Assembly: GCA_018713365.1 (NCBI GenBank)
Contig: DVOU01000015.1
Span: forward strand, 12,208-76,207
Reading direction: 5' to 3'
DNA from: Pullichristensenella excrementipullorum
GTDB taxonomy: Bacteria; Bacillota; Clostridia; Christensenellales; Aristaeellaceae
Length of the DNA: 64,000 bases
Below are positions 42,519-50,941 of this stretch, piece by piece. The notes below the pieces were generated by a model that was given only the letters and a program-made list of their open reading frames with translations, was not told the origin of the DNA and did no database searches. Both the position numbers and the translations under genes were made by a program. The stretch's first letter is position 1; each line of letters starts with the position of its first letter.

Positions 42519-43625
42519 ATGAAGCACAGAAAGATCGGCATCCTTGGCGGCACGCTCGACCCCATACACCTCGGCCACACGGCGCTTCTGCGTCTGGCGA
42601 AGGAGCAGCTCGCCCTTTCCGAGGCCATTCTCCTGCCGGATGGCGACCCGCCCCACAAGCATTGCCACGCCGTGGCGGAGGACCGCCTGTGGATGGCGAA
42701 GCTGGCGGCGGGGGACGAGTTCACCGTTTCGGACATGGAGGTGCGCCGCGAGGGCGCGACCTACACCGTGGACACCCTGCGCCGCCTGCGCGCGCAGGAG
42801 CCGGAGAGCGAGCTTGTCTACATCATCGGCGCGGATACGCTGCCCAACCTGCCCACATGGCGCGAATACAAAGAGGTCTTCAAGCTCTGCACCTTCGCGG
42901 CGGCGCGGCGCGGCGGGGAAGGGGCGGCCGTGCCGGAGGGCGCGCGCGTCCTCTGGCTGGAGGGCGACCCGCCGGACATTTCCTCCACGCGCATCCGCGA
43001 GGTCGCGGCCACGCGCGGCGATCTGCGCGGCCTGGTGGACGACAAAGTGGCCGCGTATATCCGAAAAAAGGGCCTGTACCTGATGAACGTGCCCGAGGTG
43101 GAAGCCGAGGAAGCGCTCAAAAAGACGCTCACCAAGCACCGCTTCCGCCACACCCTCGGCGTGCGCGATACGAGCGAGCGCCTCGCCCGCATCCACGGTC
43201 TGGACGCGGCGGCGGCGCGCGTGGCCGGCCTTTTGCACGACGCGGCCAAGTGCTTGCCGGAAAAGGAGCAGCGCCGCCTCGCCACCGGCCTTGCAGACGC
43301 GGGGGAACTTGCCAACCCCGAGCTTCTTCACGCCCCCGCCGGGGCGGTGGTGGCGAAGGAGACCTTCGGCGTGCGCGATGAGGAGATCCTCGCCGCCATT
43401 CGCTGCCACACGCTGGGCGGAAGCGCAATGACGGGCCTTATGCTGGCGGTGTTCGTGGCAGATTTCATCGAGCCGGGGCGGGAGGACTTTCCCGGCCTTG
43501 CCGAAGCCCGCGCGCTGGCGGGAACGAATTTGCGCGCCGCGGCGTCCAAGTGTGCGCAACTGACCAAAAAACACCTCGAAGAAACGGGCCGCGCGGTGCA
43601 TCCGCGCATGGAAACGATGCTTTGA
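42519..43625 (+). CDS. nadD: Nicotinate-nucleotide adenylyltransferase fused to YqeK-type HD hydrolase
   Basis: A bifunctional protein of 368 residues. The N-terminal 190 residues are NadD, which adenylates nicotinate mononucleotide in NAD synthesis: GILGGTLDPIHLGH (a Leu replaces the usual Phe of GGTFDPxH) and the SSTRIRE motif near 160. Residues about 200-368 match YqeK, an HD-domain diadenosine tetraphosphate hydrolase in other Firmicutes: HRFRHTLGV, then AGLLHDAAK near 235 carrying the HD pair, and 'HTLGGSAMTGLMLAVFVADFIEP'. In many Firmicutes the two are separate adjacent genes, here joined. A start at 42501 would overlap the -10 box and is rejected. rsfS follows after 19 bases, as is common. 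Confidence 0.92.
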   Translation: MKHRKIGILGGTLDPIHLGHTALLRLAKEQLALSEAILLPDGDPPHKHCHAVAEDRLWMAKLAAGDEFTVSDMEVRREGATYTVDTLRRLRAQEPESELVYIIGADTLPNLPTWREYKEVFKLCTFAAARRGGEGAAVPEGARVLWLEGDPPDISSTRIREVAATRGDLRGLVDDKVAAYIRKKGLYLMNVPEVEAEEALKKTLTKHRFRHTLGVRDTSERLARIHGLDAAAARVAGLLHDAAKCLPEKEQRRLATGLADAGELANPELLHAPAGAVVAKETFGVRDEEILAAIRCHTLGGSAMTGLMLAVFVADFIEPGREDFPGLAEARALAGTNLRAAASKCAQLTKKHLEETGRAVHPRMETML

Positions 43626-43644
43626 TACAGGAGGGAACATCCAT

Positions 43645-44025
43645 ATGCTCAGATCGCGGGAACTGGCGCTGAAGATCGCGGAAGTGCTGGACAAGAAGGG
43701 CGCGACCGACATCACCATCCTCAAGGTGGACCACCTGACGTCCATCACCGACTATTTCGTCATCGCCACGGGCCGCAACGTACAGGCCGTGCGCTCTCTG
43801 GCGGAAGATGTCGAAGAAAAGCTCGACGCCGAGGATATGCCCGTGCGCCGTCACGAGGGCATGAACGAATCGCGCTGGGTGGTCCTGGACTACGCCCACG
43901 TCATCGTCCACATCTTCCACCCCGAGGAGCGCGAGTATTACAACATCGAGCGCTTGTGGATGGACGGCTCCAACCAGCTCACCTTCGTGCCCGGCGGGCA
44001 GGAAGAAGCGCCGGAAAACGCCTGA
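43645..44025 (+). CDS. rsfS: Ribosomal silencing factor RsfS (Iojap/YbeB)
   Basis: A 126-residue protein of the Iojap family that binds uL14 on the 50S subunit and blocks subunit joining under nutrient limitation. The family core is complete: 'KGATDITILKV', 'LTSITDYFVIATGRNVQAVRSLAEDVEEKL', 'RRHEGMNESRWVVLDYAHVIVHIF' and 'REYYNIERLWMDG'. GGAGGG precedes the ATG. It ends the nadD operon; a strong terminator follows. Confidence 0.95.
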   Translation: MLRSRELALKIAEVLDKKGATDITILKVDHLTSITDYFVIATGRNVQAVRSLAEDVEEKLDAEDMPVRRHEGMNESRWVVLDYAHVIVHIFHPEEREYYNIERLWMDGSNQLTFVPGGQEEAPENA

Positions 44026-44037
44026 ACGTCATGAAAG

Positions 44038-44080
44038 CAGGCGGCGGAGGGGCTTTACGCGGCCTCTCCGCCGCCTGTTT
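44038..44080 (+). terminator. Terminator after rsfS
   Basis: Perfect 12-bp arms CAGGCGGCGGAG/CTCCGCCGCCTG (44038-44049 and 44066-44077) followed by TTTATG, a short T tract. Confidence 0.75.
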
Positions 44081-44127
44081 ATGATTTGTAGAAAAATTTG
44101 TCCTATTCTGTGCGCGGAGGGATGCGC

Positions 44128-44802
44128 ATGCAACACACCATCTTGATCGTGGACGACGAGCCGGATGTGGTCGCCCTTTTGCGCGACAATTTTACCATGC
44201 TCGGCTACCTCGTATTTACGGCGACGGGCTGCGACGAGGCCGTGGAAAAGGCCGCACACGGCCCGGACATTATATTGCTCGACGTCAACATGCCGGGTCG
44301 CGACGGGCTGGACGTCTGCCGCGCCATCCGCCAGTTCGTGCGCTGCCCGATCATCTTCCTCACCGCCCGCGTCACCGACGCGGACAAGATCGCGGGCTTC
44401 GCCGCCGGCGGCGACGATTACGTCACCAAGCCCTTTTCCCTCGATGAACTGAGCGCCCGCGTGGCCGCCCACCTGCGCCGCGAGGAACGCCCGAAAAATC
44501 AGGCGCGGGTCTGGTTCGGCGGCGACGTGGCCGTGGACTATCTGGAAAAGGCCGTCTACGTGCGCGGCGAGCGCGTGCCGCTGGCGAAGAAGGAATATGA
44601 GATCGTCGAACTGCTCTCGCAGAATCGCGGCCAGGTGTTCGACAAGGAGCGCATCTACGAGCGCTGCTGGGGATGGGATGGCGAAGGCTCCAGCAGCGTC
44701 GTCGCCGAACATATCAAGCGCATCCGCGCGAAACTTATGCAGGCTGGCGTGCAGGGGCAGATCGAGACCGTCTGGGGAGTGGGCTACAAATGGGTAAAGT
44801 AA
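44128..44802 (+). CDS. OmpR/PhoB-family response regulator
   Basis: A 224-residue two-component regulator. The receiver domain (1-118) has the acidic pair DDE near residue 9, phospho-acceptor Asp in LLDVNMPGRDG near 52, the Thr of FLTAR near 80 and the Lys of VTKPFS near 102. The C-terminal winged helix (about 128-224) has 'LAKKEYEIVELLSQNRGQVFDKERIYERCWG' and 'VAEHIKRIRAKL', then 'ETVWGVGYKW'. ATG at 44128 is 6 bases after GGAGGG; an ATG two codons earlier abuts that site. It overlaps the kinase gene by 13 bases. The stimulus is unknown. Confidence 0.95.
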   Translation: MQHTILIVDDEPDVVALLRDNFTMLGYLVFTATGCDEAVEKAAHGPDIILLDVNMPGRDGLDVCRAIRQFVRCPIIFLTARVTDADKIAGFAAGGDDYVTKPFSLDELSARVAAHLRREERPKNQARVWFGGDVAVDYLEKAVYVRGERVPLAKKEYEIVELLSQNRGQVFDKERIYERCWGWDGEGSSSVVAEHIKRIRAKLMQAGVQGQIETVWGVGYKWVK

Positions 44803-46037
44803 GACTGCGCAAGCGCCGCCTGCGCCGCCTGTCGCTCAAGTGGAGCTTCTTTCTCTACGCCGCCGTCGCCGTGCTGGCGGCGCTTGCGGCCATTATGCTC
44901 TTGACCGCCATTTGCTCCGAATTGCAGAATGGCCTCTACCACCGCTGGGAAACGCGCTATGGGGCGCAGTACCGCATCCCCGCGCAGCTCGTCGTCGATG
45001 GCGAGGTGGTGGGGGAGCAGATGGCCTATTCGACCTCGCTGTTCGAACTCGTGCCCGAGGAAGAATACGCCCGCTACACCCTTTACGGCCGGATCACGCT
45101 GCTTTCCTACCCGGTCGTCTCCGTCCTCTCCATCCTCACCGCCGGGGTGCTGTTCTACCGCCGCAAGCTGAAGCGGCCTCTGCGAAAGATCGAGGAAGCC
45201 GCCGGCCGCATCGCCAAAAACGACCTCGATTTCACCATCCCCGCGCTGGAAAAGGGCAACGAGATGGACAGGGCGCTTGCCGCCATGGAAAAGATGCGCT
45301 CCGCGCTCGCCGTCTCCAGCCGCGACCTCTGGCGCACGCTCGAACAGCGGCGGCAGATGCAGGCCGCCTTTTCCCACGACCTGCGCACGCCGCTGACCGT
45401 CCTGCGCGGATACAGCGACTTTTTGAAGAAATACGCCGCCGGCAGCCTGACGCGGGAAAAGGTGCTGGATACCCTCGCGGTGATGGACGGCCACATATCC
45501 CGCCTCGAGCGCTACGCCGCCACCATGGGCGAGGCGGCGCGGCTGGAAGAAGTCTCCGTCGTTCCCGCGGAAACGGACGTCGCCGCCCTGCGCGCGCAGA
45601 TGGCGGGGGAGGGCAAAGTCGTCTGCCGCGGCCTTGCCTTTTCCATGGCGGGCGAAGACGGCGGCACGGCCCGCGCGGACGCGTCGCTCATCCTCCGCGT
45701 GTTTGACAACCTCGCCGCCAACGCCGCCCGCTACGCGAAAACGCGCGTCGCCGCCACCTTCCGCCGCCTCGGCGACACCCTCGTCCTCACCGTGGAGGAC
45801 GACGGCCCCGGCTTCACGCCCGAGGCGCTCAAGCGCGCCGCCGAACCCTACTTCCGCGACAAGACCGCCGCCCGCGATGGCGAACACTTTGGTCTCGGCC
45901 TCTACATCTGCCGCACGCTCGCGGAGCGCCACGGCGGCGCCCTCACCGTGGACAACGCCCCCGAAGGCGGCGCCCGCGTGCGCGCCGCGTTCAGGGTGAT
46001 GGAAGAAGCCAAAACAGAAAAGGGGAACGCCCGATAG
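44790..46037 (+). CDS. Membrane sensor histidine kinase
   Basis: A 415-residue partner of the upstream regulator. A basic N-terminus, transmembrane helix at about 18-42, an extracellular loop of about 65 residues, a second helix near 105-128, a HAMP-like linker ('IEEAAGRIAKNDLDF'), dimerisation/phosphoacceptor helix FSHDLRTPLTVLRGY with His near 196, and a catalytic ATPase domain with an N box (NLAANAARYA), DDGPGF and GLGLYICR. The start ATG overlaps the regulator by 13 bases with GGGGAG upstream. The architecture is like VanS/PhoR-type kinases, but the short sensor loop gives no clue to its signal. Confidence 0.93.
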   Translation: MGKVRLRKRRLRRLSLKWSFFLYAAVAVLAALAAIMLLTAICSELQNGLYHRWETRYGAQYRIPAQLVVDGEVVGEQMAYSTSLFELVPEEEYARYTLYGRITLLSYPVVSVLSILTAGVLFYRRKLKRPLRKIEEAAGRIAKNDLDFTIPALEKGNEMDRALAAMEKMRSALAVSSRDLWRTLEQRRQMQAAFSHDLRTPLTVLRGYSDFLKKYAAGSLTREKVLDTLAVMDGHISRLERYAATMGEAARLEEVSVVPAETDVAALRAQMAGEGKVVCRGLAFSMAGEDGGTARADASLILRVFDNLAANAARYAKTRVAATFRRLGDTLVLTVEDDGPGFTPEALKRAAEPYFRDKTAARDGEHFGLGLYICRTLAERHGGALTVDNAPEGGARVRAAFRVMEEAKTEKGNAR

Positions 46038-46050
46038 CGTCCTCCATCGA

Positions 46051-46077
46051 GCCTCGCCCGCACGGGCGGGGCTTTTT
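46051..46077 (+). terminator. Terminator after the two-component operon
   Basis: GCCTCGCCC (46051-46059) pairs with GGGCGGGGC (46064-46072) with one G-U pair; five T follow. Confidence 0.85.
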
Positions 46078-46104
46078 GCGTAAATTTTCCCGCGGCCATC
46101 AACC

Positions 46105-46133
46105 TTCACACAGCGGCGTGTGTCCTATATACA
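46105..46133 (+). promoter_or_regulatory. Promoter of the M1 metallopeptidase gene
   Basis: TTCACA at 46105-46110, 17-bp spacer, TATACA at 46128-46133. Confidence 0.5.
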
Positions 46134-46159
46134 GATACATGGAAAGGAAGGTGGAACCT

Positions 46160-47644
46160 ATGCAAACCGTATATTCCCGCGCCATCCGCGCCTTTGCCGC
46201 GCTGCTGCTTTTTGCCGCGTTGCTCCCCGCGCTTCCGGGACACGCGGAGGAGGACGGCCTTTCTTACGCGATGGATGTGACGCTGGACGCGCAAAGTGCT
46301 TCTCTGACCGTGGAGGCGCGCGTCGCGGTCGTAAACGACAGTCCCGACGCATGGGAGGAACTCTGTTTTCGGGATTTCATGGCCAGCGTCATCGCCGAGG
46401 CCAGAACGCGCACCGATGAACAACTGTCCTTGCAGAGCGGCATCCTCTCCGCGTCCTGCGGGGGCGAAATGCTGGAGGTGCGCGTGGACGCGGCGGACGC
46501 CTCCATCGTCTACGTGGCGCTGAAGACGCCCCTTGCGAGCGGCGACCGCTGCGAGATCGCGCTTTCCTACGCGGCCGACATCCCCGAGGGCGGCCTGCGC
46601 TGCGGCTATTTCCCGCTGCATACGGAAAGCGAGGCTGGGCGCACCTTCGAGCTGGCGCAATTTTATCCCATGCTGGCCGTCTATGAAGACGGCGGATGGG
46701 TCGTTGAGCCCTATTTCGTAGATGGAGAATGTTTTTACACCCGTTGCGCCGATTATGACATCCGCCTGCATGTGCCGGAGGGCTACACCGTGGTCGCCAG
46801 CGGCGATGAGACGGAAGAAGCGCCGAGCCTGTGGCGCATCCATGCGGACCGCATGCGGGATGTGACGCTCATCGCGAGCGACGAACTGGATGTGGCGTGC
46901 GGCGAAGCCGAAGGCGTGATGGTCAACTGCTACTATGCCCGCGGCGAAGAAAGCCATCGCCGGCAGAACGAGCTGTCCATGCAGGCGGCGCTGGACGCGA
47001 TCCGCGCCTTTACGGACGCCTACGGGCAATACCCCTATGCCGAACTGGATGTGGTGGAGTCCAACTACGAGTTTGGCGGCATGGAAGCGCCGGGCCTGGT
47101 GCGCGTGAGCCAGATGTACAGCTGGTTCTTTGGCAGCGATACGGACGCGGCGGAGCGCGCCGAATACGAAGGGAAACTGGCGGCGACTGTGGCGCACGAG
47201 ACCGCGCATCAGTGGTTTTACGCCGTGGTCGGCAACGACCAGTACCGCGAGGCGTGGCTGGACGAGAGCTTTGCGGCGTACAGCGAACAGGTGTATTGGC
47301 GCTTTGTTGGCAAGAGCGAGGATGACATCGCCGCGCAGATGGACGTTTTTGCGAACGCGGTGAACGAAGCGGAGGACGTTTCCAACCTCTGTATCGACCG
47401 TCCCTATGACGAACTGGGGGGCGACTACACCCCCGCCGTCTATGAGCGCGGCGCGGCCTTCCTCTACCGGCTGGAACAGGCCTTGGGCCGGGAAACGTTC
47501 AGCGCGGCCATGCGCGAATACTACGCCGCCTTTGCCTTCAAGGAAGCGGCCACGCAGGACTTTCTTGCCGTGTTCAGGCCATACGCCGAGGGAAACGAGG
47601 ACGCGCAAGCGCTGTTTGCGACCTATCTGCGCGCGGCGCGCTGA
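46160..47644 (+). CDS. Secreted M1-family zinc metallopeptidase
   Basis: A 494-residue exported protein of the gluzincin M1 aminopeptidase class. Signal peptide at 1-31 (hydrophobic core, cleavage near PGHAEE). An N-terminal beta domain (32-270) leads to the catalytic domain with GGMEAPG near 307, replacing the GAMEN exopeptidase motif, HETAHQWF near 345 with the zinc His pair and catalytic Glu, and the third zinc ligand in WLDESFAAY 18 residues later. A short helical C-terminus follows. The Ala in place of Asn in GxMEN may alter substrate N-terminus recognition. AAGGAAGG precedes the ATG at 46160. No membrane anchor is visible. Located just after the two-component system but with its own promoter. 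Confidence 0.88.
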   Translation: MQTVYSRAIRAFAALLLFAALLPALPGHAEEDGLSYAMDVTLDAQSASLTVEARVAVVNDSPDAWEELCFRDFMASVIAEARTRTDEQLSLQSGILSASCGGEMLEVRVDAADASIVYVALKTPLASGDRCEIALSYAADIPEGGLRCGYFPLHTESEAGRTFELAQFYPMLAVYEDGGWVVEPYFVDGECFYTRCADYDIRLHVPEGYTVVASGDETEEAPSLWRIHADRMRDVTLIASDELDVACGEAEGVMVNCYYARGEESHRRQNELSMQAALDAIRAFTDAYGQYPYAELDVVESNYEFGGMEAPGLVRVSQMYSWFFGSDTDAAERAEYEGKLAATVAHETAHQWFYAVVGNDQYREAWLDESFAAYSEQVYWRFVGKSEDDIAAQMDVFANAVNEAEDVSNLCIDRPYDELGGDYTPAVYERGAAFLYRLEQALGRETFSAAMREYYAAFAFKEAATQDFLAVFRPYAEGNEDAQALFATYLRAAR

Positions 47645-47660
47645 CATTGCCTGCGCCGAT

Positions 47661-47705
47661 AAAGCAAAAACACACCGGGGCGGCGTCCGCATGACGTCGC
47701 CCCGG
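47661..47705 (-). terminator. Terminator of the DUF2130 gene (minus strand)
   Basis: CCGGGGCGGCGT (47675-47686) pairs with ACGTCGCCCCGG (47694-47705), one mismatch; on the minus strand a T-rich tract (TGTGTTTTTGCTTTAT) follows. It may also stop transcripts from the peptidase gene. Confidence 0.75.
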
Positions 47706-47718
47706 CTTTGCCCGCCGC

Positions 47719-49041
47719 TCACCCGGCGGGGCTTTCGTTTTTCGCCGCGTCGAACATCTCCCGCACGCTCGGCGCGTTCTTCGTCAGCCGCTTGATGCTC
47801 AGGTCCTCGGCCTTGCTGTTGGCCAGGCGCAGGTTGTTTTCCGAGGAGAGCAGCCCTTCCTTCGTCTTTTGCAGGTGCGCGATCGTCTTGTCGATCTCCT
47901 CGATGGCCAACCTGAACTTCTCGCTCGCCAGCCGGTAATTGCGCCCGAAGCCCTCCTTGAAGGCGTTCATGTTCTCCTCAAAGTGGAGGATGTCGATCTG
48001 CTGGTTGCGCGCCACCTCCAGTTCCTGCCGGTACTTCAAACTCCCCAGCGCCGCGTTGCGCAACAGCGTGATGATGGGGATGAAGAACTGCGGGCGGATG
48101 ACGTACATCTTTTCATATTTGTACGAAACATCCACGATGCCGTTGTTGTAAAGCTCGCTGTCCGCCTCCAGAAGCGACACCAGCACCGCGTATTCGCACT
48201 TCTTTTCGCGCCTGTCCTTGTCCAGCTCCCGGAAGAAGTCCTCGTTTTTATGTTTGGTGGCCGTCTCATCCGCCTCGTTTTTCATCTCGAACATGATGGA
48301 GATGAACTCCACGCCGTCCCGCGATTCGCGGAAGATAAAATCGCCCTTGCTGCCGCTGCGCGCGTCGTTGTCCTTTTCAAAGTAGGCGTCGGGAAAGGCC
48401 GTCATGCGCAGGGCGTTGAACTGGCTCAAACAGTGCTGTTCCAGGCTCTCGCCGATCATCTTCGTGGACTGGCGCGCCTTGAAGTCCTTGTAGTATTCGA
48501 TCATCTCGTCCTTCTGCTTAAGGCGGCTCTCGTACTCCCGCTGCATGGACTGCGCTTTCAATTGGCTCTCCGTCTCCTGCTGGGCAAGGCGGTTTTTCAG
48601 CTCCGCCATCTCCGCCGCCTGCTCGGAAAGCTCCTTTTCCTTTTCGCGCACCGCCTCGGAGACGGCCAGCTTTTTGTCCGCCTCGCCGCCCTGAAGCTGG
48701 GCCTTGAGCTGCTCGACGCGCCTTTCCGCTTCGGCCAGCTTTTCCGCCTGTTTGCCCACCGCCTCGGAAACGGCAAGCTGCTTTTCCGTTTCGCTGCCCG
48801 TGAGCTGCGCTGAAAGTTGCTCGATGCGCTTCTCCCGCTCGCCCAGCGCCCTGTCGAACGCCTCCTTCTGCCGCATCTGCGCAAGCTCCGCTTCCCGCGC
48901 CTTGGCGTCGGCGATGTCCTTTTCCCGCTTGAGCAGTTCGCGGTCAAATTCGCTGTCCCGCACCTGGCGCACGATCTGCGCGTACCCGGCGTCGTCCACC
49001 ACAAAGGTCTTGCCGCAGTTGGGGCATTTGATCTCCTGCAT
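47719..49041 (-). CDS. DUF2130 (COG4487-type) coiled-coil protein with N-terminal zinc knuckle
   Basis: A 440-residue cytoplasmic protein. It starts with IKCPNCGKTF, a one-knuckle zinc-ribbon-like CPxC, then a long heptad-rich coiled coil (about 25-190, many Glu/Lys/Ala/Gln), and a globular DUF2130 domain (about 190-370). The globular part has 'HCLSQFNALR', 'GSKGDFIFRE' and 'ISIMFEMKNE': the Asp and the Glu-x-Lys are arranged as in PD-(D/E)xK nuclease folds, so nuclease activity is conceivable but unproven. A short coiled coil follows at the end. GGAAGG precedes the ATG. It is transcribed alone. I know no established function. Confidence 0.85.
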   Translation of the reverse strand: MQEIKCPNCGKTFVVDDAGYAQIVRQVRDSEFDRELLKREKDIADAKAREAELAQMRQKEAFDRALGEREKRIEQLSAQLTGSETEKQLAVSEAVGKQAEKLAEAERRVEQLKAQLQGGEADKKLAVSEAVREKEKELSEQAAEMAELKNRLAQQETESQLKAQSMQREYESRLKQKDEMIEYYKDFKARQSTKMIGESLEQHCLSQFNALRMTAFPDAYFEKDNDARSGSKGDFIFRESRDGVEFISIMFEMKNEADETATKHKNEDFFRELDKDRREKKCEYAVLVSLLEADSELYNNGIVDVSYKYEKMYVIRPQFFIPIITLLRNAALGSLKYRQELEVARNQQIDILHFEENMNAFKEGFGRNYRLASEKFRLAIEEIDKTIAHLQKTKEGLLSSENNLRLANSKAEDLSIKRLTKNAPSVREMFDAAKNESPAG

Positions 49042-49074
49042 CCATACCCATCCTTCCGTGAGGTCTCCGCCCTG

Positions 49075-49103
49075 ATTGTATCACGCCGCGCGTGTTTTTG
49101 CAA
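49075..49103 (-). promoter_or_regulatory. Promoter of the DUF2130 gene (minus strand)
   Basis: On the minus strand TTGCAA (49098-49103), 17-bp spacer, TACAAT (49075-49080). Confidence 0.7.
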
Positions 49104-49171
49104 CGCCCGCGCCGTGGATAAAAAGTTTATCGGCGGGGATTATGCTGATGGCGAAGGGAAGGTGTACCGAC

Positions 49172-50047
49172 ATGGAAAACCGCATCGAACTGCGCGGACT
49201 GCGCAAACGCTTTCATGGCAAAACGGCGTTGGACGGCCTCACGCTCGACATGGAGGGCGGCGTCTTCGGCATCCTCGGCGGCGCGGGGGCGGGTAAGTCC
49301 ACGCTTTTGCGGGCGCTGGCCACGCTGCTGCCCCTCGATGGGGGCGAGGCGCGCGTGTGCGGCCTGCCGCTTCAAAAGGCGGGCGCGGTGCGCGCCCTCG
49401 TCGGCTATCTGCCCGGGGATTTCGGCGTTTACGGAAACCTGCGCCTGCGCGAGGCCATGGACTATCTCGGCGCGCTCTCGGGGCTGGACGCCCTCACCCG
49501 CCGCGCGCGCACGCAGCAGCTGCTCGAGCGCGTGGGCCTTGCGGGGGAGGCGGAAGTGCGCGCGCGCTGTCTGGACGCGGGGGCGCTGCGCCGCCTGGGC
49601 GTGGCGCAGGCGCTCATCCACGATCCGCGCGTGCTGCTGCTCGACGAACCCACCGACGGCCTTGCCCCCGAGGAACGCGCCCGCCTGCGCTCCCTGCTTT
49701 CCGAGACCGCCATCGACCGCCTCGTGGTGCTGGCCACCCAGCGCCCGGACGACGTGGAGGCCGTCTGCGCCCGCGTGGCCGTGCTGGACGGGGGCAAGCT
49801 GCGCTATCTGGGCACGGCGCGGGAGATGGTGGCGCGCGCCGAGGGCAAGGTGTTCCTCGCCGACCTGCCGGAAGAGGCGCTGCCAACGCTGCGGCGCCGC
49901 TACCGCGTGGTCAGCGTCGTCTCCCACGGCCAGCGCCGCGTGGCGCGCTTTCTCGACCCCGAAGGGGCGCCCGGCGTCGGCAGGGCCGACCGCCCCGGCA
50001 TCCGCGACGCCTACCTCCTCTGCCTGAACGGGGGCGCGCTGGCATGA
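49172..50047 (+). CDS. ABC transporter ATP-binding protein with degenerate motifs
   Basis: A 291-residue ABC ATPase. Walker A is intact (GGAGAGKST near 38-46) and Walker B too (VLLLDEPTDGLAP near 150-162). Other motifs deviate: the Q-loop reads VGYLPGDFGVYGN, with Gly where close relatives have Gln (YLPQDFG); the LSGGQ signature is LDAGALRRLG; the switch His is replaced in VLATQRPDDVEAV. The C-terminal 80 residues are a helical/beta extension common in ABC-2 exporters. This suggests weak or altered hydrolysis, or a partner supplying the missing sites. GAAGGGAAGG precedes the ATG at 49172. It overlaps the permease gene by 4 bases (ATGA). Confidence 0.88.
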   Translation: MENRIELRGLRKRFHGKTALDGLTLDMEGGVFGILGGAGAGKSTLLRALATLLPLDGGEARVCGLPLQKAGAVRALVGYLPGDFGVYGNLRLREAMDYLGALSGLDALTRRARTQQLLERVGLAGEAEVRARCLDAGALRRLGVAQALIHDPRVLLLDEPTDGLAPEERARLRSLLSETAIDRLVVLATQRPDDVEAVCARVAVLDGGKLRYLGTAREMVARAEGKVFLADLPEEALPTLRRRYRVVSVVSHGQRRVARFLDPEGAPGVGRADRPGIRDAYLLCLNGGALA

Positions 50048-50850
50048 GCCTGTTTCGCCTCGAATTTCTCCGCGTCTGCCGTTCGGCCACGTATATCGCC
50101 GCCGTGGCGGCGCTGGTGCTGTTTGCCTATTTTCAGCAGGTCTTCCCGCCCAATGCGCGCATCGCCGCCGCGGGCGAGGCGGCGGGAGAGGTGGAGATAT
50201 GCGTCCTCCCGGCGGAGGAATACGCCCTCGTCCGCGATCTGGACCGCTTTTCCGGCGCGCACGCCCGCCTCTTTGCCAGCCGCGTGGGCGGCGCGCTGGC
50301 GGTGCTGTGTCCCTTCCCGGCGGCGGCGCTGTTCTGGCACGACCGGCGCGCCTGCCGCGCGGCCATCTACGCGCGCGGCATCTCTTCGCTGAAGCTCGTC
50401 CTCTGCCGCTGCGCGGCGCTGACGGCGGCGATGCTCCTGCCCGTAACCGTCATGGCGCTGACGCTCACCTGCGTGGCGGCCATGGACTACGGCCTTGCCG
50501 CCATAGACCTCCTCGCCTACGGCAAGTACGCCCTCCTCTGGCTTTTGCCCACCATTTTGCTCGCCACGGGCCTTGGCGCGCTGCCCACGGCGCTGACCGG
50601 CCTGCCCCTTGGCCCGCTGCTGGCGCTTTTGTGGGGCTGGATGGCGAAAAACGGCCCGGCCTTCGACTACGCCGCCCTCTTCGCGCCCCGCCACGAGGCG
50701 CTGGGCGGGACGGCTTACTTTCTCGAACATCTCGGCGCACTGGCGCGCAGCCGCGTCCTCGCCGCCCTGCTGGGTCTGGCCCTCTTTGTCCTCACGGCGT
50801 TCATCGTGGAAGCGAAGCGGCGGGGAACGTTCGGTCCGCGCAAATCTTGA
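50044..50850 (+). CDS. ABC-2-like membrane permease partner
   Basis: A 268-residue protein with about six hydrophobic segments: one at 16-33, a soluble loop of about 50 residues, and then five helices between 80 and 258. It ends in a basic tail (VEAKRRGTFGPRKS). The start is the ATG of an ATGA overlap with the ATPase gene, indicating translational coupling and one complex. The overall pattern (helix, large external loop, then a helix cluster) resembles ABC-2 type exporters, but no specific subfamily is recognised. The substrate is unknown. Confidence 0.75.
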   Translation: MSLFRLEFLRVCRSATYIAAVAALVLFAYFQQVFPPNARIAAAGEAAGEVEICVLPAEEYALVRDLDRFSGAHARLFASRVGGALAVLCPFPAAALFWHDRRACRAAIYARGISSLKLVLCRCAALTAAMLLPVTVMALTLTCVAAMDYGLAAIDLLAYGKYALLWLLPTILLATGLGALPTALTGLPLGPLLALLWGWMAKNGPAFDYAALFAPRHEALGGTAYFLEHLGALARSRVLAALLGLALFVLTAFIVEAKRRGTFGPRKS

Positions 50851-50871
50851 AGGAAAACCGCCGTTCACCGT

Positions 50872-50900
50872 GGCGCTTCCGCATGGGAGCGCCGCTTTCT
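50872..50900 (+). terminator. Terminator after the ABC pair
   Basis: GGCGCTTCC (50872-50880) pairs with GGGAGCGCC (50885-50893) with G-U pairs; a modest T tract (GCTTTCTT) follows. Confidence 0.6.
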
Positions 50901-50941
50901 TGTCAGCTTTTTGTCGAAATTTGAAAAAAGTATGAAATAAG

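Noticed and set aside
42414..43748. An upstream extension of the minus-strand membrane protein gene to give 685 codons.
   Set aside because: The extension runs antisense through nadD-yqeK; the ATG at 42413 has a good ribosome-binding site directly before the hydrophobic segments.
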